DNA from: JBAZOB01 sp041648895
GTDB lineage: Bacteria; Patescibacteriota; JAHJAL01
NCBI GenBank assembly: GCA_041648895.1
Contig: JBAZOB010000017.1
Span: 1-22,536, forward strand
Length of the DNA stretch: 22,536 nt
Direction: 5' to 3'
Shown here: piece by piece, positions 5,637 to 13,640 of the stretch
Position numbering within the stretch: the stretch's first letter is position 1
Layout: each line of letters opens with the position of its first letter
Notes under the pieces: generated by a model
The model's database searches: none
Seen by the model: only the letters and a program-made list of their open reading frames with translations
Told to the model about the DNA's origin: nothing
Program-made: the position numbers and the translations under genes

Positions 5637-5685
5637 ACAATCGCGAAATGTATTTTATTTTAATAATTAATTAAGGAAGAAAAAT

Positions 5686-7338
5686 ATGGCTAAACAAATC
5701 GTTTTCGGCGAAGAAGCCAGAAGCAAGCTCAAAGCCGGCGCCAATATGCTGGCCAACGCTGTCAAAGTTACCCTTGGACCCAAAGGCCGCAATGTCGTTT
5801 TGGATAAGGGTTATGGCGCGCCCACCATTACCAATGATGGCGTAACCATTGCCAAAGAAATCGAATCCGACGATAAACTATTGAATCTGGGTATCGAATT
5901 GATCAAAGAAGTGGCCACCAAAACCAATGACGTGGCCGGTGATGGCACCACCACCGCTACTGTCCTAGCCCAAAGTATGATCGAAGAAGGCATTAAAAAC
6001 GTGGCCGCCGGCACCAATCCCATGCTGATGCGCCATGGTATTCGCAAAGCCGTCGACGCCGTCGTCAAAAAATTGAAAGATACTGCCAAAAAAATCACTA
6101 CCACCGAAGAAATCTCGCAAGTAGCCTCTATTTCCGCCGATGATCCCAAAGTGGGCAAACTTATCGCCGAAGCGATGGAAGCGGTCAAAAAAGACGGTGT
6201 TATCACCGTGGAAGAATCACAAACTCTCGGTATGGGCAAAGAAGTGGTAGAAGGCATGCAGTTTGACAATGGCTATATTTCCGCCTACATGATTACCGAC
6301 GCCTCTCGCATGGAAGCCGTCATGGATAATCCGCACGTCTTGATTACCGATCAAAAAATATCGTCTGGCAAAGATTTACTGGGCGTCCTAGAAACCCTGG
6401 CCAATGCCGGCAAGAAAGAATTAGTCATCATTGCCGAAGATATTGAAGGCGAAGCTTTGGCCACTATTATTTTGAATAAACTGAAAGGACTATTCAATGC
6501 CGTAGCCGTAAAAGCGCCCGGCTTTGGCGATCGTCGCAAGGAAATGCTAAAAGATATCGCCGTGTTGACCGGTGGCCAGGTGATCAGTGAAGAACTGGGT
6601 CTAAAGTTGGACAACATGACTGTCGATATGCTGGGAACGGCTAGCAAAGTAGTTTGTACCAAAGATACCACCACTATTATTGACGGCAAAGGCACCAAAA
6701 AAGAAATTGAAGCCCGCGTCGAGCAAATTCGCCAAGAAATTGAAAATAGCGATTCAGATTATGATAAAGAGAAGTTGCAAGAACGACTGGCTAAACTGGC
6801 CGGTGGCGTGGCCGTGATCAAAATCGGGGCCGCCACCGAAGTGGAACTCAAAGAGAAAAAACACCGTATTGAAGATGCTTTAGCCGCCACCAGAGCCGCC
6901 GTGGAAGAAGGCATTGTGGCCGGTGGGGGCTGTGCCCTGGTTGATTGTATTGATGCTCTTGATGCGGTAAAAGCCAAAAATCGCGAGGAAGAAATTGGTA
7001 TCAATATTATTCGCCGCGCCCTGGAAGAACCGCTGCGTATGATTGCCGAGAACGCTGGCAAAGAACCTTCGGTGATTGTGCAGGCTGTCAAATCCAAAGG
7101 TAAGGGTGTTGGCTATGACGTTTTGACCGAAGAATATGTTGATATGATTGACAAAGGCATTATTGACCCGGCCAAAGTCACTCGATTTGCCCTACAAAAT
7201 GCCGCCTCCGTCGCTGAAATGGTCTTGACTACCGAGGCGTTGGTGGCTGAGAAACCAGACGAAAAAGGCAACGCCAATATGCCCCCCGCCGGTATGGGTG
7301 GTATGGGTGGTATGGGAGGAATGGGCGGCATGATGTAA
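5686..7338 (+). CDS. groEL: Chaperonin GroEL (Cpn60)
   Basis: This is the ATP-driven 14-subunit chaperonin that folds cytosolic proteins with GroES. The 550-residue product is full length. It has the ATP-site motifs VTLGPKGRNVVLDKGYG (residues 28-44) and DVAGDGTTTATVLAQ (about 86-100), the family segment AAVEEGIVAGGGCAL, and the flexible GGM-rich tail ending MGGMGGMM. A Shine-Dalgarno AAGGAAG lies eight bases before the ATG. It shares the promoter and CIRCE operator of groES and is followed by a palindromic repeat and a terminator. Nothing essential is missing. Confidence 0.98.
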   Translation: MAKQIVFGEEARSKLKAGANMLANAVKVTLGPKGRNVVLDKGYGAPTITNDGVTIAKEIESDDKLLNLGIELIKEVATKTNDVAGDGTTTATVLAQSMIEEGIKNVAAGTNPMLMRHGIRKAVDAVVKKLKDTAKKITTTEEISQVASISADDPKVGKLIAEAMEAVKKDGVITVEESQTLGMGKEVVEGMQFDNGYISAYMITDASRMEAVMDNPHVLITDQKISSGKDLLGVLETLANAGKKELVIIAEDIEGEALATIILNKLKGLFNAVAVKAPGFGDRRKEMLKDIAVLTGGQVISEELGLKLDNMTVDMLGTASKVVCTKDTTTIIDGKGTKKEIEARVEQIRQEIENSDSDYDKEKLQERLAKLAGGVAVIKIGAATEVELKEKKHRIEDALAATRAAVEEGIVAGGGCALVDCIDALDAVKAKNREEEIGINIIRRALEEPLRMIAENAGKEPSVIVQAVKSKGKGVGYDVLTEEYVDMIDKGIIDPAKVTRFALQNAASVAEMVLTTEALVAEKPDEKGNANMPPAGMGGMGGMGGMGGMM

Positions 7339-7347
7339 TAAATCAAT

Positions 7348-7377
7348 CGTAGAGACGTAGCATGCTACGTCTCTACG
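7348..7377. repeat. GTAGAGACGTAGC palindrome after groEL
   Basis: A perfect 30-base palindrome with half CGTAGAGACGTAGCA, lying between the groEL stop and its terminator. It is a different sequence from the GTAGGGGC REPs but has the same GTAG...CTAC ends. Confidence 0.85.
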
Positions 7378-7406
7378 CATATGTACAGCATATAAACGAA
7401 AATCTA

Positions 7407-7440
7407 AATAACCCGAAGCTATTGTTTCGGGTTATTTTTT
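7407..7440 (+). terminator. groESL terminator
   Basis: AATAACCCGAA (7407-7417) pairs with TTTCGGGTTATT (7425-7436) around a seven-base loop and runs into T residues. Confidence 0.85.
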
Positions 7441-7693
7441 AATATTGTCATTAAAAAAAGCAACAATATGATAGATGAACGATAAATACGCTTCGGACCA
7501 AAGCAAGAACACAAATAAATGTATTCTGCCCCTCAAAAAGTGTAGGTATCTTCGTTCTAAAATATTGTTGCGACCGCATTGTAGCTCCATGGCTCCTTAT
7601 TTACAAGGGAAATTATAATTGCAAAAATATACATATTATGATACAATAATATGAATAATTATGAACCAAAGAGGGGTAAAATAAACATCGAAT
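7441..7693. other. Intergenic region between groEL and the next gene
   Basis: I see no gene or repeat here apart from the predicted promoter at 7619-7647 and an AGAGGGG at 7670-7676, too far (about 17 bases) from the next ATG to be a standard ribosome binding site. Confidence 0.5.
7619..7647 (+). promoter_or_regulatory. Promoter for the peptidase-MA-like gene
   Basis: TTGCAA (7619-7624), 17 bases, TACAAT (7642-7647). The leader would be about 40 bases to the ATG at 7694. Confidence 0.55.
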
Positions 7694-9450
7694 ATGGAAG
7701 AAAACAAAAGCCAAGATCTAAATCTTGACATTAAAAATCTATCCAAGCCAATATCTGTTCCACCATCAAAACAAAATTGGCTAGATTCATTGTTGGGTAA
7801 TTTTGGTAGCGGCCCCGGCCGCATCCATATTTCCGAGCGAGAGAAAATAAATCCCCCGCCGCTTAAAGACGTTACCGGCAACGTCTCTACCCCCGCCAAA
7901 ATAGCGATCAGTGACGAGACTAAAATGGCTGATCCCAAACAGGCTAAATCAAAAGAGGCGGAAACCTTTTTCACTGAGGCCAAAAAAGAAAATGAAGCCG
8001 ACGAAGAAAGCTGGCTTTCCCCACCCACTCCCAAAGCCAAATCCCCCGTCGCCCCGGTTGGCCCCACGTCTATTTCTTGGCTCATTGGCGGCGCCCTGAC
8101 CCTATTGATTATCGTGGTTATTGTTCTGGCTAGCTTTAGTTTAATTAATTTCGTTCGCCAATCATATGACGATCAATCACTGGGAGATATTGATCAAGCC
8201 ATCGAACAAGCCAGTGAATTTTATAACAAACAAGAATATGAACCGGCCAAATATAAAATTGAGGAAGTTTTGCAAAGTGACGCTAACAATCAAGCCGCTC
8301 TAGAATTACTGGATAAAATTAATCTAAAGCGCGGCGAAATCATTCTCAACCAATTTCTTTTATACAAAGAAGTTGATCTAACCATGACGAGCGAACAAAC
8401 ATATGTCGATCCGCAAGGGCATTTCTCTGTTTATCAGGATCCGGCTTGGACTAAACTAGACACTGATTATGACGCCAAATTTAGTGATCAGGCCGCCACC
8501 TATGGTGTCAAAAAATATCCCGGCGTCAATTCCCTCAAAAAATTAGCCGAAATCTACGCCACCAATAATCAAGATCAAAGCAACACCGTTTTAACCAGTA
8601 AAGACAATATCAGTTTCCAGGACAATAATTCCCAAGTCATTGTCTCGGAAAATAAAAACTACTATATTGTCTCGATTCTAATGAATAAATATTATTTCGG
8701 TTATGAAATATCCGGCTGGCTACCCAAGACCAATACCACCAATTCCTTGATTAATATGGAAAAATTCGCTCAAAGCTTCCGCCTGTTACCGGATTTCGGT
8801 GTTTTAAACTATGATAAATTACCCACTTTTGATATTGATTATAACACTTTTCATTATTGGCCGGAAAAAATTGATGCTGCCCGCCAAAGCCATATTAGCA
8901 ACCAATTTGTGGCCAGCATTAGTCTGATCAACCAAACGCTTTTAACCAATTGGTCTGATCACCTGGATATTATCTTTACCCTGATTTTACCACTTTGTAC
9001 ACCTATACCCTCTCCACTAATAGTTTTTCCGATTACAACCAAAAACAGATTCATCTTGTTTATGAAAACCAGGACACTCATCAAAGTTTTGGCTACGAAA
9101 CCGCCAAAGTCATTTTCCAAAACACTTTTGGCGCCGTCAAAGAAAGATATCTCCTGGAAGGGGCGGCGGTTATGCTTGATCAAACCGGTCGTGATTACCT
9201 GGCTATTCTCCGCCTTAACCCCTTTATTCCCTTATCGGAGCTCTCCAGCGTTAACTGGCAAATCAAATCCGGCGATATCAAGTATTTTGAAGCCGGCGTT
9301 TTTACCAAATATTTGATTGATAAATACGGCGTTGACCAATATATCAATCTTACCCAGGAAGCCCAATTTCCCGAGGCTTACCAGAAAATATATGATCGAA
9401 CCCTGGATGAAATTGAGACAGACATGAAAGCGGAATTGGGATTGAATTAA
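7694..9450 (+). CDS. Membrane-anchored protein with TPR-like segment and degenerate peptidase-MA-like domain (frameshifted)
   Basis: The gene is split by a one-base frameshift between about 8959 and 8995. The first frame, from ATG 7694, is meaningful to about 8970; the rest, through 9450, is in the frame two bases on. Restoring one base gives 585 residues, for example a G at CTGG/ATAT, which reads DHLGYYLYPDFTTLYTY. Residues 1-125 are polar and Pro/Lys-rich (cytoplasmic). A single membrane helix follows at 127-151, then a TPR-like helical segment (about 160-215), an unassigned middle, and a C-terminal domain resembling peptidase MA (gluzincin). In the C-terminus the expected HExxH reads YETAK and the downstream EG motif reads LLEGAAVML, so the zinc ligands look lost. 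The orientation puts the C-terminal part outside the cell. The remainder of the first frame to 9316 is out-of-frame and should be ignored. The domain call is moderate. Confidence 0.7.
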
Positions 9451-9464
9451 ATATATTATGTATC

Positions 9465-9493
9465 GTAGGGGCAGGTTTGTAACCCGCCCCTAC
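9465..9493. repeat. GTAGGGGC-type REP
   Basis: GTAGGGGCAGGTT, GT, AACCCGCCCCTAC: a near-perfect inverted repeat 15 bases after the stop of the preceding gene, with complete GTAG/CTAC ends. Confidence 0.85.
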
Positions 9494-9550
9494 AAAGTTA
9501 TCCACAACCCACCAATAATAACCACCAAATTTATCCCAATTCACCACCAA

Positions 9551-9580
9551 AATTACCAGAATATTCTGGTAATTTTTTTT
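9551..9580 (+). terminator. Terminator before the exosortase/glycosyltransferase operon
   Basis: A 24-base perfect palindrome (half AATTACCAGAAT) followed by six further T residues. It closes the upstream gene. Confidence 0.85.
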
Positions 9581-9666
9581 ATGTCAACATTGCGAAAATA
9601 GCCATTAGATAAACAACAACGATATTTATCTTCCCCCTTTATCAGCTCCCCTTTTATAAGTAAAGA

Positions 9667-9695
9667 TTGACATAAAATTAAACCTCAGCTACACT
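9667..9695 (+). promoter_or_regulatory. Promoter of the surface-glycoconjugate operon
   Basis: TTGACA (9667-9672), 17 bases, TACACT (9690-9695). The leader is about 46 bases to the ATG at 9748. No clear terminator is seen downstream until the window ends, so it could drive all the genes from 9748. Confidence 0.65.
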
Positions 9696-9747
9696 GCAAT
9701 GAAAATCAAAAAACGAAAAAATTAATACAAAATTAATACAAAAATAA

Positions 9748-12700
9748 ATGCTTGCTGATACCTATTATTCATTTGGTTTAGTTGCCTCTATCGTTGGTCT
9801 AGCTTGTGGACTGTTTTTCTTTATGTATTCCGTTCGCTATTATCTGGCCTCCATATTTATCCTCTTAAAGGACCAACAAGCCTTGGAACGGGATTTGTCC
9901 AAACTGGAGGAAGAAAAAGGTTTGGGGTTTGCCGTTAGTCTGATCAACCAATTTCAACATTATAAGAATCGCCATAAAAAAAATTACCGTGCCGCCAGAA
10001 TTATTGGTTTTAAGAAAAAACGAGTCAAAAACGAAGAATTGATCAATGAAGTCAGTAGTCATGAATTGGGATACGCCAAGAAAACTATTAGCACCATTGG
10101 TCAGGAAAAAGCTAATGCCCTGGCCGAAAAAATTCGGCACATATATTGGGAAATCGCTAAAACCAAAAATCAGATCATCGTGCGGCCGGCCAGATTGGGT
10201 ATCCGCAAACGTTTGCATGCCTTGTTGATGATGATTATCAAAAAAGCCGATTATGATGAAATAAAACGCCAGGTTTTAGCCTGGGTATTTGCGGTCAAAG
10301 CTAAATTATTTGCACACCAAAGCTGGACTGTCGACCAAAATAAATTTGTTCCCCAAATATCCCGACCAAAAGAATTAAATTATCAAGCTAGTTTCTTAGG
10401 TTTTAGCCCTACTCCGGTTGGTTTATCCGCCACCGGTAGGAGACTGCTAAAGAAAAATAAACATTATATTAACCGGGAAAATATCAAGCTGATTGACGAC
10501 CTGGTCTATCAGCCTTTTGTGTCTATTCACCTGGCTTTTTATAATGAAGAAAATGTCGCTCGGCGGATCATTGAAGCTTGTTTGAATCAAGATTATCAGC
10601 AATACGAAATCATTATCGTCGATGACTCCAATGATCGTACCCCGGCTATTATCCAAAAATACCGTAAATATAAAAACGTCAAAATCTTCCGTCGCGATAA
10701 TCGCGAGGGTTACAAAGGTGGTGCCCTGAAGGAAGCCATCAAACAAACCGATCCCCGCGCCGAACACATTATTGTTTTTGACGCTGATTTTGTGCCGCCT
10801 CCGGGCACTATCAAAATGTTTTTACAGGAATTCTACCGCCAAAACGGTAATTCGCTCAGTCTGGATGATGATAAAAACCTGGCCGCCGTCCAGGGTTATC
10901 AATGGCATGTGCTAAATAAAGACGAAAACTTTGTCACGGCCGGTGTCCGTTTTGGTTTTGCCGGCGGGTACATGGTGGAACGTACCGCCCAGCAATATTT
11001 TGGCTCAATGAAAATGATTGCTGGTAGTGTTTTCATGATTAGACGCGACCTGCTGGCTAAATATACCTGGCAGATTGAAGATGGTTACACCTCCATTGTG
11101 GAGGACTGGAATTTGACCATCCGCATGTATATTGACGGCTGGAAAATTGGTTATACCCCCGACATTAAAGTGCCGGCGGAATGCGTGAATAGTTTAAATA
11201 AACTGGCTCGTCAACAGATTCGTTGGGCGGAAGGTCACACCTGGAATGTCAAAAAATATTTCTGGCAAGTCATGACTTCGCCCAAAATGACCTTGATCGA
11301 AAAACTGGAATTTATTCAATATGGGCCTTTCTATTTGCAAGCCGCCCTGTTTATTATTGGAACACTGGGTTGGGTGATTGGTGAATTGATTTTTCACATC
11401 AAAGTTCCCGGCTGGACGGCCACTCTGGGCTGGAGTCTGGTTTTTACCAATCTGATGGCCCTGCCGGTGATGTGTATTTCCGGTCTGGTACTGGAAAGAG
11501 GTGAAGATCGTGATTACAACTTCTTGCCCTTTTTAACCTATATTTATTATATTATCCCGCATTTGTCTTATGCTGCCGTCAAAGGTCTGATTTCTCCCTA
11601 TGAAGGTGGCTGGGTGCGAACTAAAAAAACTGGTTCGGTGACCGACGCCATCATGGAATCCCAAATGGCCGGTAGTAATGAGGAACTGATCGCCAAAAAT
11701 GAAGCCATGCTTAAAGAAGATCTGGATGCCACCGCCAAGAAATTATCGGCCGAACACAAACTCTATGCCTATAAAACCGAACAAACCGAAGAATTAAAAG
11801 ATGATAATCGTCTTTGGCTGGAACTAAAACGGGTGCCCAGACTGGGCCTCACGGTTATATTAATTATGACTATTATGCTTGGCTCATTAAGTTATCTGGC
11901 CACTAGCATTGATGTGGAAGCTAATCCGGATTTGTTTTATTTAAATTATTATTCCGGTAGTAATGGCTCTTTGGAATATACTCCTGGCGATTCGGAAACA
12001 GAAGTTACTATTGATTATTCTCATCCTAGTTTCAGTTGGTACTCAGACGTTTGCCCGAGTGGAGATGAAGATGGTGGGATAGCCGCTGGTAATTATTCAA
12101 GCAGTATTTACCTTAGCCAAAAACCCGTCTACGACACCTTGTATTCTTTTACTGTTGGACATGTCAACAGTGCCGGTGGTGATTATCAATATATCACCTC
12201 AACTAATTCCTATATTGGACCAAACTCGCCCACTCAACTTAATCTCAACCTCGGCACTGGTCCGGAATTAATTTGTACCCAAACTAATCCGCGCCGTCTC
12301 ATCTATACCATCACCTATCTCGGAGAAGCGGCCGGTTCATCAATTACACTCAACGGCTACACCGTCTCGCACACATATTATTACTATGATTCCAGCAGCG
12401 ATAGTACAACTTTTAGTTATCTTGTCACTGGACCAGACAGTGGTAAAGCCATGAGTAATATTATTTTTGAATTATGTCCTTCTTCCACAGTTGTCAGTTA
12501 CTCACCGCCAGGCAGTGTAGAAATAGGTACTGATCCAAATTATGACATCTATGGCATCAAATGGGACGAAGAATTAGAGATTGACGGTTCACAAACCTAC
12601 AGCTTTACCATGCAAGGTTATTACAGCCTAGGAACAATTGCCAATGGAAACAAATCAGGAAAAAATAGAGCTATCGGCTATATTTGGGGACCAAAATGCG

Positions 12701-12852
12701 AAGAAACCGAAATTGAATATGACAATGGTCTATCAACATTAGTTACCCCCCACATTATCGTCCCGGAAGCCAGTTTGCTGCTTGGTTTACCCGCTTTATT
12801 TGGTCTCTGGTACAGTCGTCGGAAGAAGGCCAAAGCTAAAATTAATAATTAA
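9748..12852 (+). CDS. Family-2 glycosyltransferase fused to an exported domain with a PEP-CTERM-like sorting signal
   Basis: The 1034-residue protein has two halves. The first is a processive-type GT2: an N-terminal membrane helix (about 10-38), a cytosolic Lys-rich region, then the GT-A domain with D292/D293, the metal-binding D345-A-D347, E452-D453 and QQIRW (489-493), followed by membrane helices at about 520-640. The second begins with a helix near 697-720 that ends like a signal peptide (SLSYLATSIDVEA). A Ser/Thr/Tyr-rich beta domain (about 725-1000) with several cysteines follows. The tail VPEAS (1005-1009), a short hydrophobic stretch LLLGLPALFGLWY and the basic end SRRKKAKAK has the three-part form of PEP-CTERM signals. 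The exosortase gene follows 36 bases later. GT2 enzymes use nucleotide sugars on the inner face; the acceptor is unknown. The fusion lies in a single uninterrupted frame. No Shine-Dalgarno is seen. Confidence 0.88.
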   Translation: MLADTYYSFGLVASIVGLACGLFFFMYSVRYYLASIFILLKDQQALERDLSKLEEEKGLGFAVSLINQFQHYKNRHKKNYRAARIIGFKKKRVKNEELINEVSSHELGYAKKTISTIGQEKANALAEKIRHIYWEIAKTKNQIIVRPARLGIRKRLHALLMMIIKKADYDEIKRQVLAWVFAVKAKLFAHQSWTVDQNKFVPQISRPKELNYQASFLGFSPTPVGLSATGRRLLKKNKHYINRENIKLIDDLVYQPFVSIHLAFYNEENVARRIIEACLNQDYQQYEIIIVDDSNDRTPAIIQKYRKYKNVKIFRRDNREGYKGGALKEAIKQTDPRAEHIIVFDADFVPPPGTIKMFLQEFYRQNGNSLSLDDDKNLAAVQGYQWHVLNKDENFVTAGVRFGFAGGYMVERTAQQYFGSMKMIAGSVFMIRRDLLAKYTWQIEDGYTSIVEDWNLTIRMYIDGWKIGYTPDIKVPAECVNSLNKLARQQIRWAEGHTWNVKKYFWQVMTSPKMTLIEKLEFIQYGPFYLQAALFIIGTLGWVIGELIFHIKVPGWTATLGWSLVFTNLMALPVMCISGLVLERGEDRDYNFLPFLTYIYYIIPHLSYAAVKGLISPYEGGWVRTKKTGSVTDAIMESQMAGSNEELIAKNEAMLKEDLDATAKKLSAEHKLYAYKTEQTEELKDDNRLWLELKRVPRLGLTVILIMTIMLGSLSYLATSIDVEANPDLFYLNYYSGSNGSLEYTPGDSETEVTIDYSHPSFSWYSDVCPSGDEDGGIAAGNYSSSIYLSQKPVYDTLYSFTVGHVNSAGGDYQYITSTNSYIGPNSPTQLNLNLGTGPELICTQTNPRRLIYTITYLGEAAGSSITLNGYTVSHTYYYYDSSSDSTTFSYLVTGPDSGKAMSNIIFELCPSSTVVSYSPPGSVEIGTDPNYDIYGIKWDEELEIDGSQTYSFTMQGYYSLGTIANGNKSGKNRAIGYIWGPKCEETEIEYDNGLSTLVTPHIIVPEASLLLGLPALFGLWYSRRKKAKAKINN

Positions 12853-12888
12853 TAATGAATAATTAATAATTAAATTACCAATATCAAA

Positions 12889-13620
12889 ATGAAAAACAAA
12901 ATAAAAAAACAAATTGATAATCTAACGGCCAAAATTAAGTCATGGCAGTTCTGGAAGAAACAGGAGAAGGGCAATATTGACGTGGCGGCTTTAAAAAGGA
13001 CTTTCCTGGGTACTGAAGTGGAGGCAAAACAAACCAAATACATCACTTTTTCCACTTTTCAAATGGTGATTATCCTGGCCAGTGTTACCTTTCTGGTCAT
13101 GCCTTTCGTCACCACTTTCAACGAAGTCCTGACCCGCCTCATCATGAAAATTGAATTATATCAAATACTACAAAACCAAGTCGTGCCGGCTGAAGCCTCA
13201 ATGATTGTCGCTTTTCTCCGATTGATCGGTATTGATACTAGCGCCAACCTGACCGGACTTAGTATGCTTAAAGATGGGATACCGGTAAATGTTTTCATCA
13301 GTTGGAACTGTATCGGCTGGCAAAGTTTTATTCTGCTCTTAATCAGCATGTTTGTGGGCTTAAAAGGACCATTTACTCTCGGCAGCAAAATCGAAACGAT
13401 GCTGATTGGAATCCTGGGAACGATTATTGCCAACATCATCCGTATCGGCCTAGTGGTTTTGATCGCCTACGAATTTGGTCAGTTACCCGCCATTATTTTC
13501 CACGATTATGTCAGTACCATCTTCATTATCTGCTGGCTAATTAGCTACTGGTTGTTCTGTTACCGCTTTATTCTGCACCATACCGATTTTGTGCGAGTGA
13601 AAGCCACCAATAATGAATAA
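12889..13620 (+). CDS. Exosortase/archaeosortase family transpeptidase
   Basis: The polytopic membrane protein has 243 residues and a basic cytosolic N-terminus (1-50) followed by about six to seven hydrophobic segments. The family's catalytic triad is visible in order: C141 in SWNCIGWQS, R185 in NIIRIGLVV and H205 in FHDYVST. Exosortases cleave C-terminal PEP-CTERM-type signals outside the membrane and transfer the protein to another acceptor, usually in bacteria that make exopolysaccharide. Here the preceding gene ends in such a signal and the next genes look like glycan-building membrane enzymes. The layout recalls the Gram-positive XrtG neighbourhood (exosortase, GT2, integral membrane protein). 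I cannot assign the subfamily with certainty. There is no Shine-Dalgarno; the ATG chosen gives the longest frame with a basic N-terminus. Confidence 0.9.
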   Translation: MKNKIKKQIDNLTAKIKSWQFWKKQEKGNIDVAALKRTFLGTEVEAKQTKYITFSTFQMVIILASVTFLVMPFVTTFNEVLTRLIMKIELYQILQNQVVPAEASMIVAFLRLIGIDTSANLTGLSMLKDGIPVNVFISWNCIGWQSFILLLISMFVGLKGPFTLGSKIETMLIGILGTIIANIIRIGLVVLIAYEFGQLPAIIFHDYVSTIFIICWLISYWLFCYRFILHHTDFVRVKATNNE

Positions 13621-13640
13621 TTAAATTTTGTAATTAAATA

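Noticed and set aside
8995..9450. A separate 151-codon gene after the membrane-anchored protein
   Set aside because: It starts at a TTG without a ribosome binding site, overlaps the preceding frame, and its content is the natural continuation of that protein after a one-base shift.
9498..9506. A perfect DnaA box (TTATCCACA)
   Set aside because: It is single, with no cluster of boxes, no AT-rich unwinding block tied to it and no dnaA or dnaN nearby. One 9-mer is expected by chance.
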